DNA of 64,000 nt, taken from NCBI GenBank assembly GCA_963665545.2, contig CAXXKZ010000004.1:806001-870000 (forward strand), written 5' to 3'. Positions within the stretch are counted from its first letter, which is position 1. Each line of letters opens with the position of its first letter. Of this stretch, positions 46,045 to 53,951 are shown piece by piece. The notes under the pieces were generated by a model, which ran no database searches, was not told where the DNA came from, and saw nothing but the letters and a program-made list of their open reading frames with translations. The DNA is from G963665545 sp963665545. GTDB lineage: Bacteria; Pseudomonadota; Gammaproteobacteria; Xanthomonadales; SZUA-36. The translations under genes and the position numbers were made by a program.

Positions 46045-46452
46045 ATGATCAAGGGCAGATGCGAATGCCAAAGAGTGCGATACGAGGCGAATGCCAAGAT
46101 TGAGGATTTCAGTCACTGCCATTGTTCCCAATGTCGACGCCTCCACGGCGCTGGATTTGCTTCTTTCGGTGGAATCCCTCGCAACAGCTTCCGCTTTGTG
46201 AGCGGCGAGCAGGACCTCAGGACCTATGCCTCATCCAAGCAAATCGACAGGATATTTTGCGGCAACTGCGGATCAAATATGCTGTGCGATTACAAACTGG
46301 AACCGGAAAGCCTGTACCTGATCATGAGCACCGTGGAAGGCGATCCTGCCCTCCCGCCCGGCTATCACCAGTTTGTTGGGTCAAAAGCCCCGTGGATTAC
46401 GATTGGCGATGGGCTGCCCCAGCACCATGAATGGCCTAACGAAGATCATTAA
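46045..46452 (+). CDS. GFA/CENP-V family zinc protein
   Basis: 135 residues. Zinc-binding cysteines are in CEC (6, 8), CHCSQC (25, 27, 30) and CGNC (71, 74), the standard GFA pattern. The founding member was described as a glutathione-dependent formaldehyde-activating enzyme, a claim since questioned; many members are of unknown role. It is 19 bases after the amine oxidase, so an aldehyde-related role is tempting but unproven. Confidence 0.9.
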   Translation: MIKGRCECQRVRYEANAKIEDFSHCHCSQCRRLHGAGFASFGGIPRNSFRFVSGEQDLRTYASSKQIDRIFCGNCGSNMLCDYKLEPESLYLIMSTVEGDPALPPGYHQFVGSKAPWITIGDGLPQHHEWPNEDH

Positions 46453-46455
46453 TCG

Positions 46456-47046
46456 ATGAAGAAATTCATTGGCACCACTCTGACGGGAACCATCGCCTCC
46501 TTACATCTGGGAAACAACGGTGACCTGAGTAAAGCCCAATGCCTGTCCCTGTACGCTGAAATTGACGGCTTTGACGGCGACAAGCACAACGGTCCCTCAA
46601 GGAAGGCGTGGGCAGGCGAGTGGGAGCCCAAAGGTACAGTGCGGCGCAACGAGCGCCAGTGGTCGGCGGTATCCATCGAAGAATTGGCGCACATCACAGA
46701 GCAACTGGAATTGACCGAGCCACTGCGGGCGGAAACACTGGGCGCCAATTTATGCATCGAAGGCGTCGCGGAATTGTCTTTGCTGCCGAAGGGAACAAAG
46801 CTTGTATTTCCATCGGGCGCGGTGCTGACGGTAGAAGAATATAACCCGCCCTGTACCGCAATGGGGGAGCGGATCGCCGCCGCTTATGCCACACGGTCGC
46901 AAAAACCATTGACCGGGCAGTCATGGTTAAGGCCGTCAGCCGGTCGCCGCGGCCTGGTGGGCGTCGTCGATGTGCCGGGGAAAATCCGTGCCGGAGACGC
47001 GGTGGAAGTGCGGGTCTTTACAGCGCCTGTGATCCGCTTGCTTTAA
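46456..47046 (+). CDS. MOSC-domain protein
   Basis: 196 residues. The MOSC core is recognisable in LYAEIDGFDGDKHNGPSRKA, VSIEELAHITEQL, LRAETLGANLCIEGVAELSLLP and GAVLTVEEYNPPC, which contains the conserved Cys used to hold sulfur or molybdenum cofactor. MOSC proteins transfer sulfur or reduce N-hydroxylated and other nitrogenous compounds, usually with redox partners. It starts 3 bases after the GFA stop and probably shares its operon. C-terminal GRRGLVGVVDVPGKIRAGD follows the same family. Confidence 0.88.
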   Translation: MKKFIGTTLTGTIASLHLGNNGDLSKAQCLSLYAEIDGFDGDKHNGPSRKAWAGEWEPKGTVRRNERQWSAVSIEELAHITEQLELTEPLRAETLGANLCIEGVAELSLLPKGTKLVFPSGAVLTVEEYNPPCTAMGERIAAAYATRSQKPLTGQSWLRPSAGRRGLVGVVDVPGKIRAGDAVEVRVFTAPVIRLL

Positions 47047-47154
47047 GCTGCGGACAAGCCGGATTCATGCTTTTCCCGCGCCTGCAGGCGGGGAGGATTT
47101 ACCCGCAATCAGTGTCTATGCTACCTGTTGTGTTAAAAATATGGGTGTGCCGGA

Positions 47155-48699
47155 TTGAACCGTTTCGACTCGATCGTCGTTGGGGCAGGACACAATGGTT
47201 TGGTGTGCGCCGCTTATCTGGCGCAAAGTGGCCAGCGCGTGCTGGTCCTCGAAGCGTCTGACACGCCGGGCGGGCTTGTTGCAAGCCGGGAATTTCACCC
47301 CGGATTTCACGCCACTGTCGCACACTCGGTCCACCGCTTTTCGCAAAAAATAGCCAGCGATCTCAAGCTTGCCTCGTTTGGTTTTGAGTCCACATCCAAC
47401 GCATTGCCGACTTGCGGTTTGCGGGTCGACCAGGCGCACGTCGTCCTTGGCAAGGACGACTTGGGCGGCGCCTCGACGGACGACCAGCTTGCCTATAAGA
47501 ATTACGCCCGGCTCATGCAACGCTTTGCGGGTGTATTGAGCCCGTTCTGGTTCAAAACGATGCCACGAATCGGCAATAACAGCCTCACCGAACTGATGAC
47601 TTTTGCACACATCGGTCTGAACATTCGCCGTATCGGCAAAAAGGACATGCAGGAATTCATGCGGGTAGTCACGCTTCCGACGCAAGACCTCATGGATGAG
47701 TATTTCGACGATGATGTCCTCAAGGCCACCTTGAGCTGGGATGGGCTGATAGGTTCCAAACTGGCGCCACGTTCGCCCAACGGCGCCGTACTGGCATTGC
47801 TCTACCGTCTGGCCGGGGCGAGTGGCGGCGCGTATAGCGTTCCGACAAACGGCGTTAACAGCCTGGTTGAGTCACTGTGTGCATCGGCAAAGGCATCTGG
47901 CGCCGAGGTGAAATGCGGCGCCCCGGTCAGTCGAATATTGATGGATGCCAGCGCCGATGGCCTGGGAGCAAAAGGCGTCGAACTGGCGGGTGGTGAGACA
48001 ATTGAAGCCCATCGAGTTGTCTCAGCGATTGACCCGCAACGCACCTTTCTGGGCCTGGTTGGCGTGGAATTTTTCGACATCGGCTTTACCAACCGGATTC
48101 GTCGATTACGATGCGACGGCTACGTCGCAAAATTGCACCTTGCACTGAACGCATTACCGGAATTCCTCGGCCTCCAGCAGACCGACGGCCGGATGATCAT
48201 TGCACCGAGTATGGAAGCTATTGAGCTCGCGTTCGACCACGCCAAGTACGGCGAATGCCCGCCACAACCCGTCATGGAAATTGTCATTCCGAGCATCCAC
48301 GATTCAGCGCTCGCCCCCCCTGGCAAGCACGTTTTGTCGGCTCATGTCATGTATGTACCCTACCAACTCAAGGGCGGCTGGACCGACGCAGCACGCGATC
48401 TGATGTGCGAGCGGGCCATCGACACGATCGCCAATTATGCGCCGCGAATCCGCGAGCAGATTATTCATCGGGAGTTTCTTACTCCAGCAGACCTGGAGCG
48501 GGAATACCGTGTGACGGGTGGCCATTGGCACCACACCGAACTTGCAATGGATCAGATGCTCATGATGCGGCCAACCCATGAAGCGGCACAATACGCAACG
48601 CCGATACCGGGCCTTTACCTGTGTGGCGCCGGCTGTCATCCGGGTGGCGATGTGGTCGGCGCGGCCGGCCACAATGCAGCGCGCGAGATATTGCGATGA
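47155..48699 (+). CDS. FAD-dependent oxidoreductase, COG1233 (phytoene-desaturase-like)
   Basis: 514 residues from a TTG start that opens directly on FDSIVVGAGHNGLVCAAYLA, the dinucleotide-binding fold; no earlier start exists. Next come EASDTPGGLVASREF and the C-terminal GLYLCGAGCHPGGDVVGAAGHNAA, which marks the FAD-dependent desaturase/amine oxidase family rather than carotenoid enzymes specifically. It ends with ATGA overlapping the start of a related gene, a duplicated pair. Substrate unknown; the context is amine or methyl-compound oxidation. Upstream 47047-47154 holds a palindrome (near 47078-47096) and no gene. Confidence 0.86.
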   Translation: MNRFDSIVVGAGHNGLVCAAYLAQSGQRVLVLEASDTPGGLVASREFHPGFHATVAHSVHRFSQKIASDLKLASFGFESTSNALPTCGLRVDQAHVVLGKDDLGGASTDDQLAYKNYARLMQRFAGVLSPFWFKTMPRIGNNSLTELMTFAHIGLNIRRIGKKDMQEFMRVVTLPTQDLMDEYFDDDVLKATLSWDGLIGSKLAPRSPNGAVLALLYRLAGASGGAYSVPTNGVNSLVESLCASAKASGAEVKCGAPVSRILMDASADGLGAKGVELAGGETIEAHRVVSAIDPQRTFLGLVGVEFFDIGFTNRIRRLRCDGYVAKLHLALNALPEFLGLQQTDGRMIIAPSMEAIELAFDHAKYGECPPQPVMEIVIPSIHDSALAPPGKHVLSAHVMYVPYQLKGGWTDAARDLMCERAIDTIANYAPRIREQIIHREFLTPADLEREYRVTGGHWHHTELAMDQMLMMRPTHEAAQYATPIPGLYLCGAGCHPGGDVVGAAGHNAAREILR

Positions 48700-50315
48700 G
48701 TCACTATGACGCCATTGTCATTGGTGCCGGCCACAACGGCCTGACAAACGCCGCCTACCTCGCTAAGGCCGGGCTGAAGGTTGTCGTGCTTGAAAAAAAT
48801 GACTATATCGGTGGGGCTGCCGTGTCGCGCGAGTTGCACAAGGGTTGGACCTACTCCAGCTGCTCGTATGTTTGCAGCATGATGCGACAGGCATTGCACC
48901 GAGACCTGGACCTGGGTCGTCACGGCTTGCTGCTGGTTCCCTACCTCGGCACAGTGAATTTCGGTGATGACGATGAGCGGCTGTTTGCCTTTCACGATGA
49001 AGAAGCAGCCCACCTCGAGCTTAGGCGCCACTCGCCGCATGACGCGGACGCCATGCATCGATTCCAGACCGATCTGACCCGCTACTCGCAATTGATTCGC
49101 AAGACTTTATTGCGTACGCCGCCCGACCCTTCCACGTTTCGTTTGCGGGACATTCGGGAATTGCTGTTCCTCGCCAAACAATTCTGGAAACTGGGTGAAA
49201 AAGAGATTTACGAGTATGTCCGCTTTTTCACCATGAGTGCGGCCGATTATCTCGACGATAATTTCGAGAACGACTTGATCAAGGCCGCCATGGCCAGCCC
49301 GGGCATCATCGGTACCGCACTGGGCGTTTACTCGCCCGGCTCTTCGTACATCCTGTTGCACCATGTCATGGGGGATGTCGATGGCAGCATAGGCGCGTGG
49401 GGCCTGGCGCGTGGCGGCATGGGCGCCATATCGAATGCTATCGCCGGCGCCTTACAGGAACACGGCGGAGAAATTCGAATCAATGCGGGTGTACAGCAGG
49501 TGCTGGTTGAGCACCGCAAGGCCGTCGGTGTCGTACTTGAAAACGGTGATGAGGTCCGGGCGCGCATTGTCGTATCCAATCTTGACGCGAAGCGAACCTT
49601 CACCCGCATCATGGACAGGAATGACTTGCCCGATGGCATCTACGAGAAGGCCCAAAACTTCAAAATCCGCGGTTAGTCCGGCAAGATCAACATCGCGTTG
49701 TCTGGGATGCCGAAATTCACCGGCGTGCCGGAAAATCGCTACATCAATCGCGGTGGGCAAGGCTTCACCGGTTCTCTGGAGACCCTGGAACGGGCTTACG
49801 ATTGCTGGAAGCGCGGTCGTTGATCAGATGATCCGTTCATCGAGTCCGTCATACCGTCAGCCTGGGATCCAACTGTCGCGCCGCCCGGCCAGCACTGGAT
49901 GTCGAATTTCGTGCAGTATTGCCCACCCAAACTTGCCGACGGGCCGTGGACGCCGGAAAAACGCGAAAAATTCGGCCAGACGGTCGTCGACAAGATTGAG
50001 CGCTACAGTCCGGGATTCAAGGACCTGATCGTACATATGGAGGTTCGAACGCCGCATGATATTGAACAGGAGATCGGATTGACGGAAGGCAATATCTTCC
50101 AGGGGGAACTCACGATCGATCAGCTGTTGTTCAACCGGCCGTTTCCGGGGTATGGGCAATACCGCATGCCGGTGAAGAATCTCTACATGTGCGGATCGTC
50201 GACACACCCCGGAGGCGGTGTATCAGCGGCCTGCGGCGCCAATGCAGCACGCGAGATACTCATCGATCTGCGGCGTCCCAATACCGTGCCCGCGGATGAT
50301 TTTTACGACGAGTAA
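48696..50315 (+). pseudogene. Second COG1233 oxidoreductase with two in-frame stops
   Basis: 539 codons in one continuous frame from ATG 48696 (DAIVIGAGHNGLTNAAYLAKAG) to TAA 50313-50315. Codon 327 is TAG (49674-49676, after KIRG and before SGKINIALSGMPKF) and codon 376 is TGA (49821-49823, between KRGR and SDDPFIES). Sequence on both sides remains well conserved, ending NLYMCGSSTHPGGGVSAACGANAA. Both are base substitutions without frame change, unlike run-length errors. The gene overlaps its upstream paralogue by four bases. Loss would be tolerable if the paralogue suffices, or this step is lost. Confidence 0.83.
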
Positions 50316-50318
50316 CCT

Positions 50319-51515
50319 ATGGCTACAACAGACCCTTACGCCGGCGAGCGCCTGAAGTTATCCCCCTTCTACCCCAGGCAGAAGGTCCTGAATATTCGGG
50401 ATGCCTGGTCGTCATGGAATGGCTACAAATTCGCCGACTATTACTACGATGCCGAATACGAGTATTTTTGCATTCGCAATACCTGTGCGACTTACGATAT
50501 CTGCCCAATGCAAAAGTACGAAATTCAAGGCCGCGACGCCGAAGTGATGTTGAACCGCATGGTCACCAGGGACGTCAAGAAAATTGGCCTCAATCGCGTT
50601 GCGTATTGCCTCTGGTGTACCGACGAAGGGCGCATGATCGACGACGGGACCATTTTCAAATTGTCCAGTGACAGATTCATGCTGACCTGCGGCAGCCCCT
50701 GCACCGCGTGGCTGGAAAAAAGTGCATTCGGCTTCGAAGAGGTCTCTGTCACGGATGTCACCGACGCGCTCGCCGCCCTCTCCCTGCAAGGGCCCACATC
50801 CTGTTCCGCACTGAAAAAGATGGGGTTGGAAGGCATAGAAAATTCGAAGCCGTTCGACATCATGCACTTTCCATTCCGCGGCGACTCACTGATGGTGTCG
50901 CGCACGGGCTTTACCGGCGATCTCGGATACGAATTGTGGATTCGGCCCGAACGTGCGCTCGAAATGTGGGATGCACTCTATGCCGCGGGCGAGCACTATG
51001 GCATTCAACCCTATGGGGAGGAGGCGACCAATATGGCGAGGCTCGAGGCCGCGTTCATAATGCCCGCGATGGAATTTAATGAGGCGCTCCGCACGGTGCA
51101 CTTTGAGCATGATCAAACGCCGTTCGAATTGAGCCTGGGCTGGCTGGTCGATTTCGACAAGCCACACTTTAGCGGCCGCAGCGCCCTGCTGAAGGAAAAA
51201 CAGCGCGGACCGAAATACACCTTGACCAAGCTCGACATCGAAGGCAACAAACCTGCAAAGGGTTCGTACATATATAAGAATAAGGCTTGCAGCAGGGAAA
51301 TTGGCTACGTGACCTCAGCCATGTGGTCGCCTGCGGTAAAGGCAAACATCGCGCTGGCCATGATCGAGACAGAACACCTGAATGGCGAACTGTGGGCTGA
51401 AATATACTACGAGAAGGAACTGCGCCAGTACGACCGGGTTGCCAGATGTACGCGAAAACTAAAGCCATTCTGGACACCGGCACGGGCGCGTGCGACCCCG
51501 CCGGCTGACTTTTAG
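50319..51515 (+). CDS. GcvT-family aminomethyltransferase (folate-dependent)
   Basis: 398 residues. GcvT fold: YDICPMQKYEIQGRDAEVMLNRM near the N-terminus, YCLWCTDEGRMIDDGTIFKL, SLQGPTSC, the folate-site block SRTGFTGDLGYELWIRPE and the C-terminal GEEATNMARLEAAFIMP. In this family a methyl or aminomethyl group passes to tetrahydrofolate (GcvT, DmdA, sarcosine-type enzymes). It is not in a glycine-cleavage operon, lacking gcvH/gcvP, and sits 3 bases after an FAD oxidoreductase, so a demethylase acting on an amine, sulfonium or ether is favoured. Substrate is inference. Confidence 0.85.
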   Translation: MATTDPYAGERLKLSPFYPRQKVLNIRDAWSSWNGYKFADYYYDAEYEYFCIRNTCATYDICPMQKYEIQGRDAEVMLNRMVTRDVKKIGLNRVAYCLWCTDEGRMIDDGTIFKLSSDRFMLTCGSPCTAWLEKSAFGFEEVSVTDVTDALAALSLQGPTSCSALKKMGLEGIENSKPFDIMHFPFRGDSLMVSRTGFTGDLGYELWIRPERALEMWDALYAAGEHYGIQPYGEEATNMARLEAAFIMPAMEFNEALRTVHFEHDQTPFELSLGWLVDFDKPHFSGRSALLKEKQRGPKYTLTKLDIEGNKPAKGSYIYKNKACSREIGYVTSAMWSPAVKANIALAMIETEHLNGELWAEIYYEKELRQYDRVARCTRKLKPFWTPARARATPPADF

Positions 51516-51603
51516 AGGAGTCGCATATTCAGGCGCCGCAATCTGGCTAAAATTCGTTTCAAATAACCATTCAGCGATTTGCTCTTTCTGGCAATATATA
51601 GCA

Positions 51604-52263
51604 ATGAAGGTACTTGTTATCGTCCCCCATGCAGACGACGAAGTCTACGGCATGGGCGGGACAATATTGAAACTGGTTGACCAGGGGCATGAGGTCAAGA
51701 CCCTGGCCATCTGCTGTGGTTCCACGTATTCGTTCGAGCATTCAGGTAAGAGCATCCCACGCGAAGTCCGCGAAGAAGAGTTTCGCAAGGCCTCCAATAT
51801 GATGGGGGCGGCGCATCAGATGCTCGACTTCACCGAAGAGTCACTGATGGATACCGTGCCGATTCGCGATGTAATCATGGGCATCGAACACGCGCAGGAC
51901 GAGTACAACGCCGACCGCTGGTATGTAGCGGGGCCTTCGTTTCACCAGGATCACCGTGTCGTCTTCGAAGCTGCCATGGCGGCCGCGCGGCCAAGCCGCG
52001 CCAATGTTCCGCGCGACGTACTTTTGTACGAAACCGCGCTCTATTCGTGGAGCCCGGAGTGCTGGAAGATGAAGCCTCACGTCTTCGAAAACATCGAATG
52101 CTACCTCAAGCGCAAGATCGAGATCTGCCACGTTTACAAGAGCCAACTGCGCGAAACAGGACCGATCTCGCCTGAACGGCTGCGCGAATGGGCGGTGGCC
52201 TGCGGCAGTGAATGTGGCGTGGCGGCAGCCGAGCGCTTCGAGATCGTACGCATCGTGCGTTAG
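51604..52263 (+). CDS. PIG-L family deacetylase
   Basis: 219 residues. Zinc-binding HADDE (9-13) in VIVPHADDEVYGMGG and the second motif in SFHQDHRVV, the Asp/His catalytic set of LmbE-like enzymes that remove N-acetyl groups from sugars or mycothiol-type precursors. I start at ATG 51604, where the family begins. An 88-base gap separates it from the GcvT-like gene, so co-transcription is probable but not certain. It closes the plus-strand catabolic run. Confidence 0.88.
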   Translation: MKVLVIVPHADDEVYGMGGTILKLVDQGHEVKTLAICCGSTYSFEHSGKSIPREVREEEFRKASNMMGAAHQMLDFTEESLMDTVPIRDVIMGIEHAQDEYNADRWYVAGPSFHQDHRVVFEAAMAAARPSRANVPRDVLLYETALYSWSPECWKMKPHVFENIECYLKRKIEICHVYKSQLRETGPISPERLREWAVACGSECGVAAAERFEIVRIVR

Positions 52264-52281
52264 TCATTCATTTGGGCCAGT

Positions 52282-52322
52282 TTCTGTGGCCTTTCTTCTG
52301 TGGCCTTTCTTCTGTGGCCTTA
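52282..52322. repeat. Tandem 14-bp repeat overlapping the esterase stop codon
   Basis: The unit TTCTGTGGCCTTTC is present as two exact copies (52282-52295, 52296-52309) and a partial third (52310-52322). The third copy includes the stop codon of the downstream minus-strand esterase gene. Such arrays change copy number by slippage, so the 3' end of that gene may vary. Confidence 0.85.
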
Positions 52323-53933
52323 TTCACATACAAAGCTTTTTGCGTCATCAATACTGCCCGAGCCTTGGTATCGAGCCATCGTAGGGTAGGCACAGATTGG
52401 ACGGGTCCTGACGACCGTGTTATCTGCTTCGCGGCTGGCTGGAATCATGTCCGGCGCGACACCACGCTCCGCCCAGTTGATGAGCGCAGTCATACCGTCG
52501 AAACGGTCGACGTTGGTGCCGCCCGAGCAGTGAAACATGCCGGGAATCATGAACAGCCGGGCATGGTCGCGCCCCGCATCGCCCATCACCTGGTACACCC
52601 TGTCGAAGTATTGAGCGGTAGCAAGCGGGTTAGGACCTGTATCTGACCAGCCGTGATAGGTGATCAACCGGGCCCCTGATTGGGCCAGGGAAGAAAGATC
52701 CGGGTCGGTCGCGTCATGAATCATGCGACTGCGCTCCAACTGCGGCAGATCACGTTCGAGATCGAAGTCCTGCCAGGTCATCTGTGCTCTGTCGATCTCG
52801 AACGCCATATTGGGCAGCCAGTGTGCGATGCGCTCTTCCATGAGAGGCCGTTGCGGCTTACCCCCGGCATCAAGATTCATTAGCCTGGGCTCCCAGCCAC
52901 TCATTCCGGTTCTGGCGTCTCTGATTTCGGCGCCCATTGGCGTACCTGGCTGCAGCGGCTCGCCGCCAACAACGACCGGCCCATAAAGCAAATCGAGCCC
53001 TCTGATTTGCTCCTCGGTAAAGCAGTCCGCTACGGCGTCTCCGGTGCAGGCAGGGAGATCGCGCCGGGGCGAAAAGTCACATTGCCGCGGATCGCGCAGA
53101 ACGCGATCCTCAAGGCCATCGATCTTGTCGCAGCGTTGGTAGATCGACGCGCCGAGAATTTCCAGCAGTTGCGGTGTGATCTTAATCATGTGGAGCGCTT
53201 CCACCGTCTGGCGCAAGCGAATCATCAGTCCGACCATGTCGAAAGCCGGTGCGCCGGCCAGGATGCCGTCGTAATCGTTGGGAAATCGCCGGGCCGCGAC
53301 GATGCCCTGTCGGCCACCGGTCGAGCAGCCATCGAAGTAACTGTGATGTGGCTGCTTGCCGTAATAGACCTCGGTGAGGTATTTGGCGTAAACGGTGGCC
53401 AGATGAAGTGCGCGGAATCCAAAGTCGATTTCCCGCTCCAGACTGTTGGTCGCAAAGGTCGTGTTGGGGTAAATGCGCGCGTCATGTCCGCCATCGTTGA
53501 AGACCGTCACGAAGTTGTTCTGCAGCCCGCGCTCCTGCCAGGGACCCCACAGCCAGACATCGGCACCATGGCCCGCATAACCGCCCTCTCCGATGACGTA
53601 GAGCCGCTCATTCCAGGCCGCAGGCAGGTTTATTCGGACTCGGATCTCGGGACCAATGACGGCGAACACGCGGCAATGCTCGGCGGTTTCCACTGTCGCG
53701 GGAATGGTGCGGGCCGAGACCACGGCGACATCGAAATCAGTTTCCTGGAGCAGACTTTTGCAGCTGCGGCTGGGGTTAGCCGTCGCTTTGCTGTAGTTCA
53801 CCGCGGAGCTTTGGCTGTCGCTAAAACTGGTGCTGATTTGTGCACCCACTTCGGGTGCCACGACAAGCAGCACCGCCGTCCAGATTGACCCCGCCATTGG
53901 GCGCCATTTCAAGCGATTCGCGGATGATCTCAT
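52320..53933 (-). CDS. Exported tannase/feruloyl esterase family hydrolase
   Basis: 537 residues. A signal peptide (MAGSIWTAVLLVVAPEVGA) is followed by the tannase fold: nucleophile Ser in YFDGCSTGGRQG, LAGAPAFD, calcium-loop-like DKIDGLEDRV, LITYHGWSD (Asp) and the His in PGMFHCSGG. It cleaves aromatic-acid esters of plant or algal material, or phthalate-type esters, in the periplasm. Stop lies inside a tandem repeat. It is transcribed 18 bases before phoD. Confidence 0.9.
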   Translation of the reverse strand: MRSSANRLKWRPMAGSIWTAVLLVVAPEVGAQISTSFSDSQSSAVNYSKATANPSRSCKSLLQETDFDVAVVSARTIPATVETAEHCRVFAVIGPEIRVRINLPAAWNERLYVIGEGGYAGHGADVWLWGPWQERGLQNNFVTVFNDGGHDARIYPNTTFATNSLEREIDFGFRALHLATVYAKYLTEVYYGKQPHHSYFDGCSTGGRQGIVAARRFPNDYDGILAGAPAFDMVGLMIRLRQTVEALHMIKITPQLLEILGASIYQRCDKIDGLEDRVLRDPRQCDFSPRRDLPACTGDAVADCFTEEQIRGLDLLYGPVVVGGEPLQPGTPMGAEIRDARTGMSGWEPRLMNLDAGGKPQRPLMEERIAHWLPNMAFEIDRAQMTWQDFDLERDLPQLERSRMIHDATDPDLSSLAQSGARLITYHGWSDTGPNPLATAQYFDRVYQVMGDAGRDHARLFMIPGMFHCSGGTNVDRFDGMTALINWAERGVAPDMIPASREADNTVVRTRPICAYPTMARYQGSGSIDDAKSFVCE

Positions 53934-53951
53934 TTTACTGTTCCTGGGTCT

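Noticed and set aside
11532..49676. Stop-codon recoding (TAG read as an amino acid)
   Set aside because: The amber codons stand for different expected residues, TGA and TAA stops also occur inside genes, and TAG ends ordinary genes such as ilvB and the amidohydrolase neighbour.
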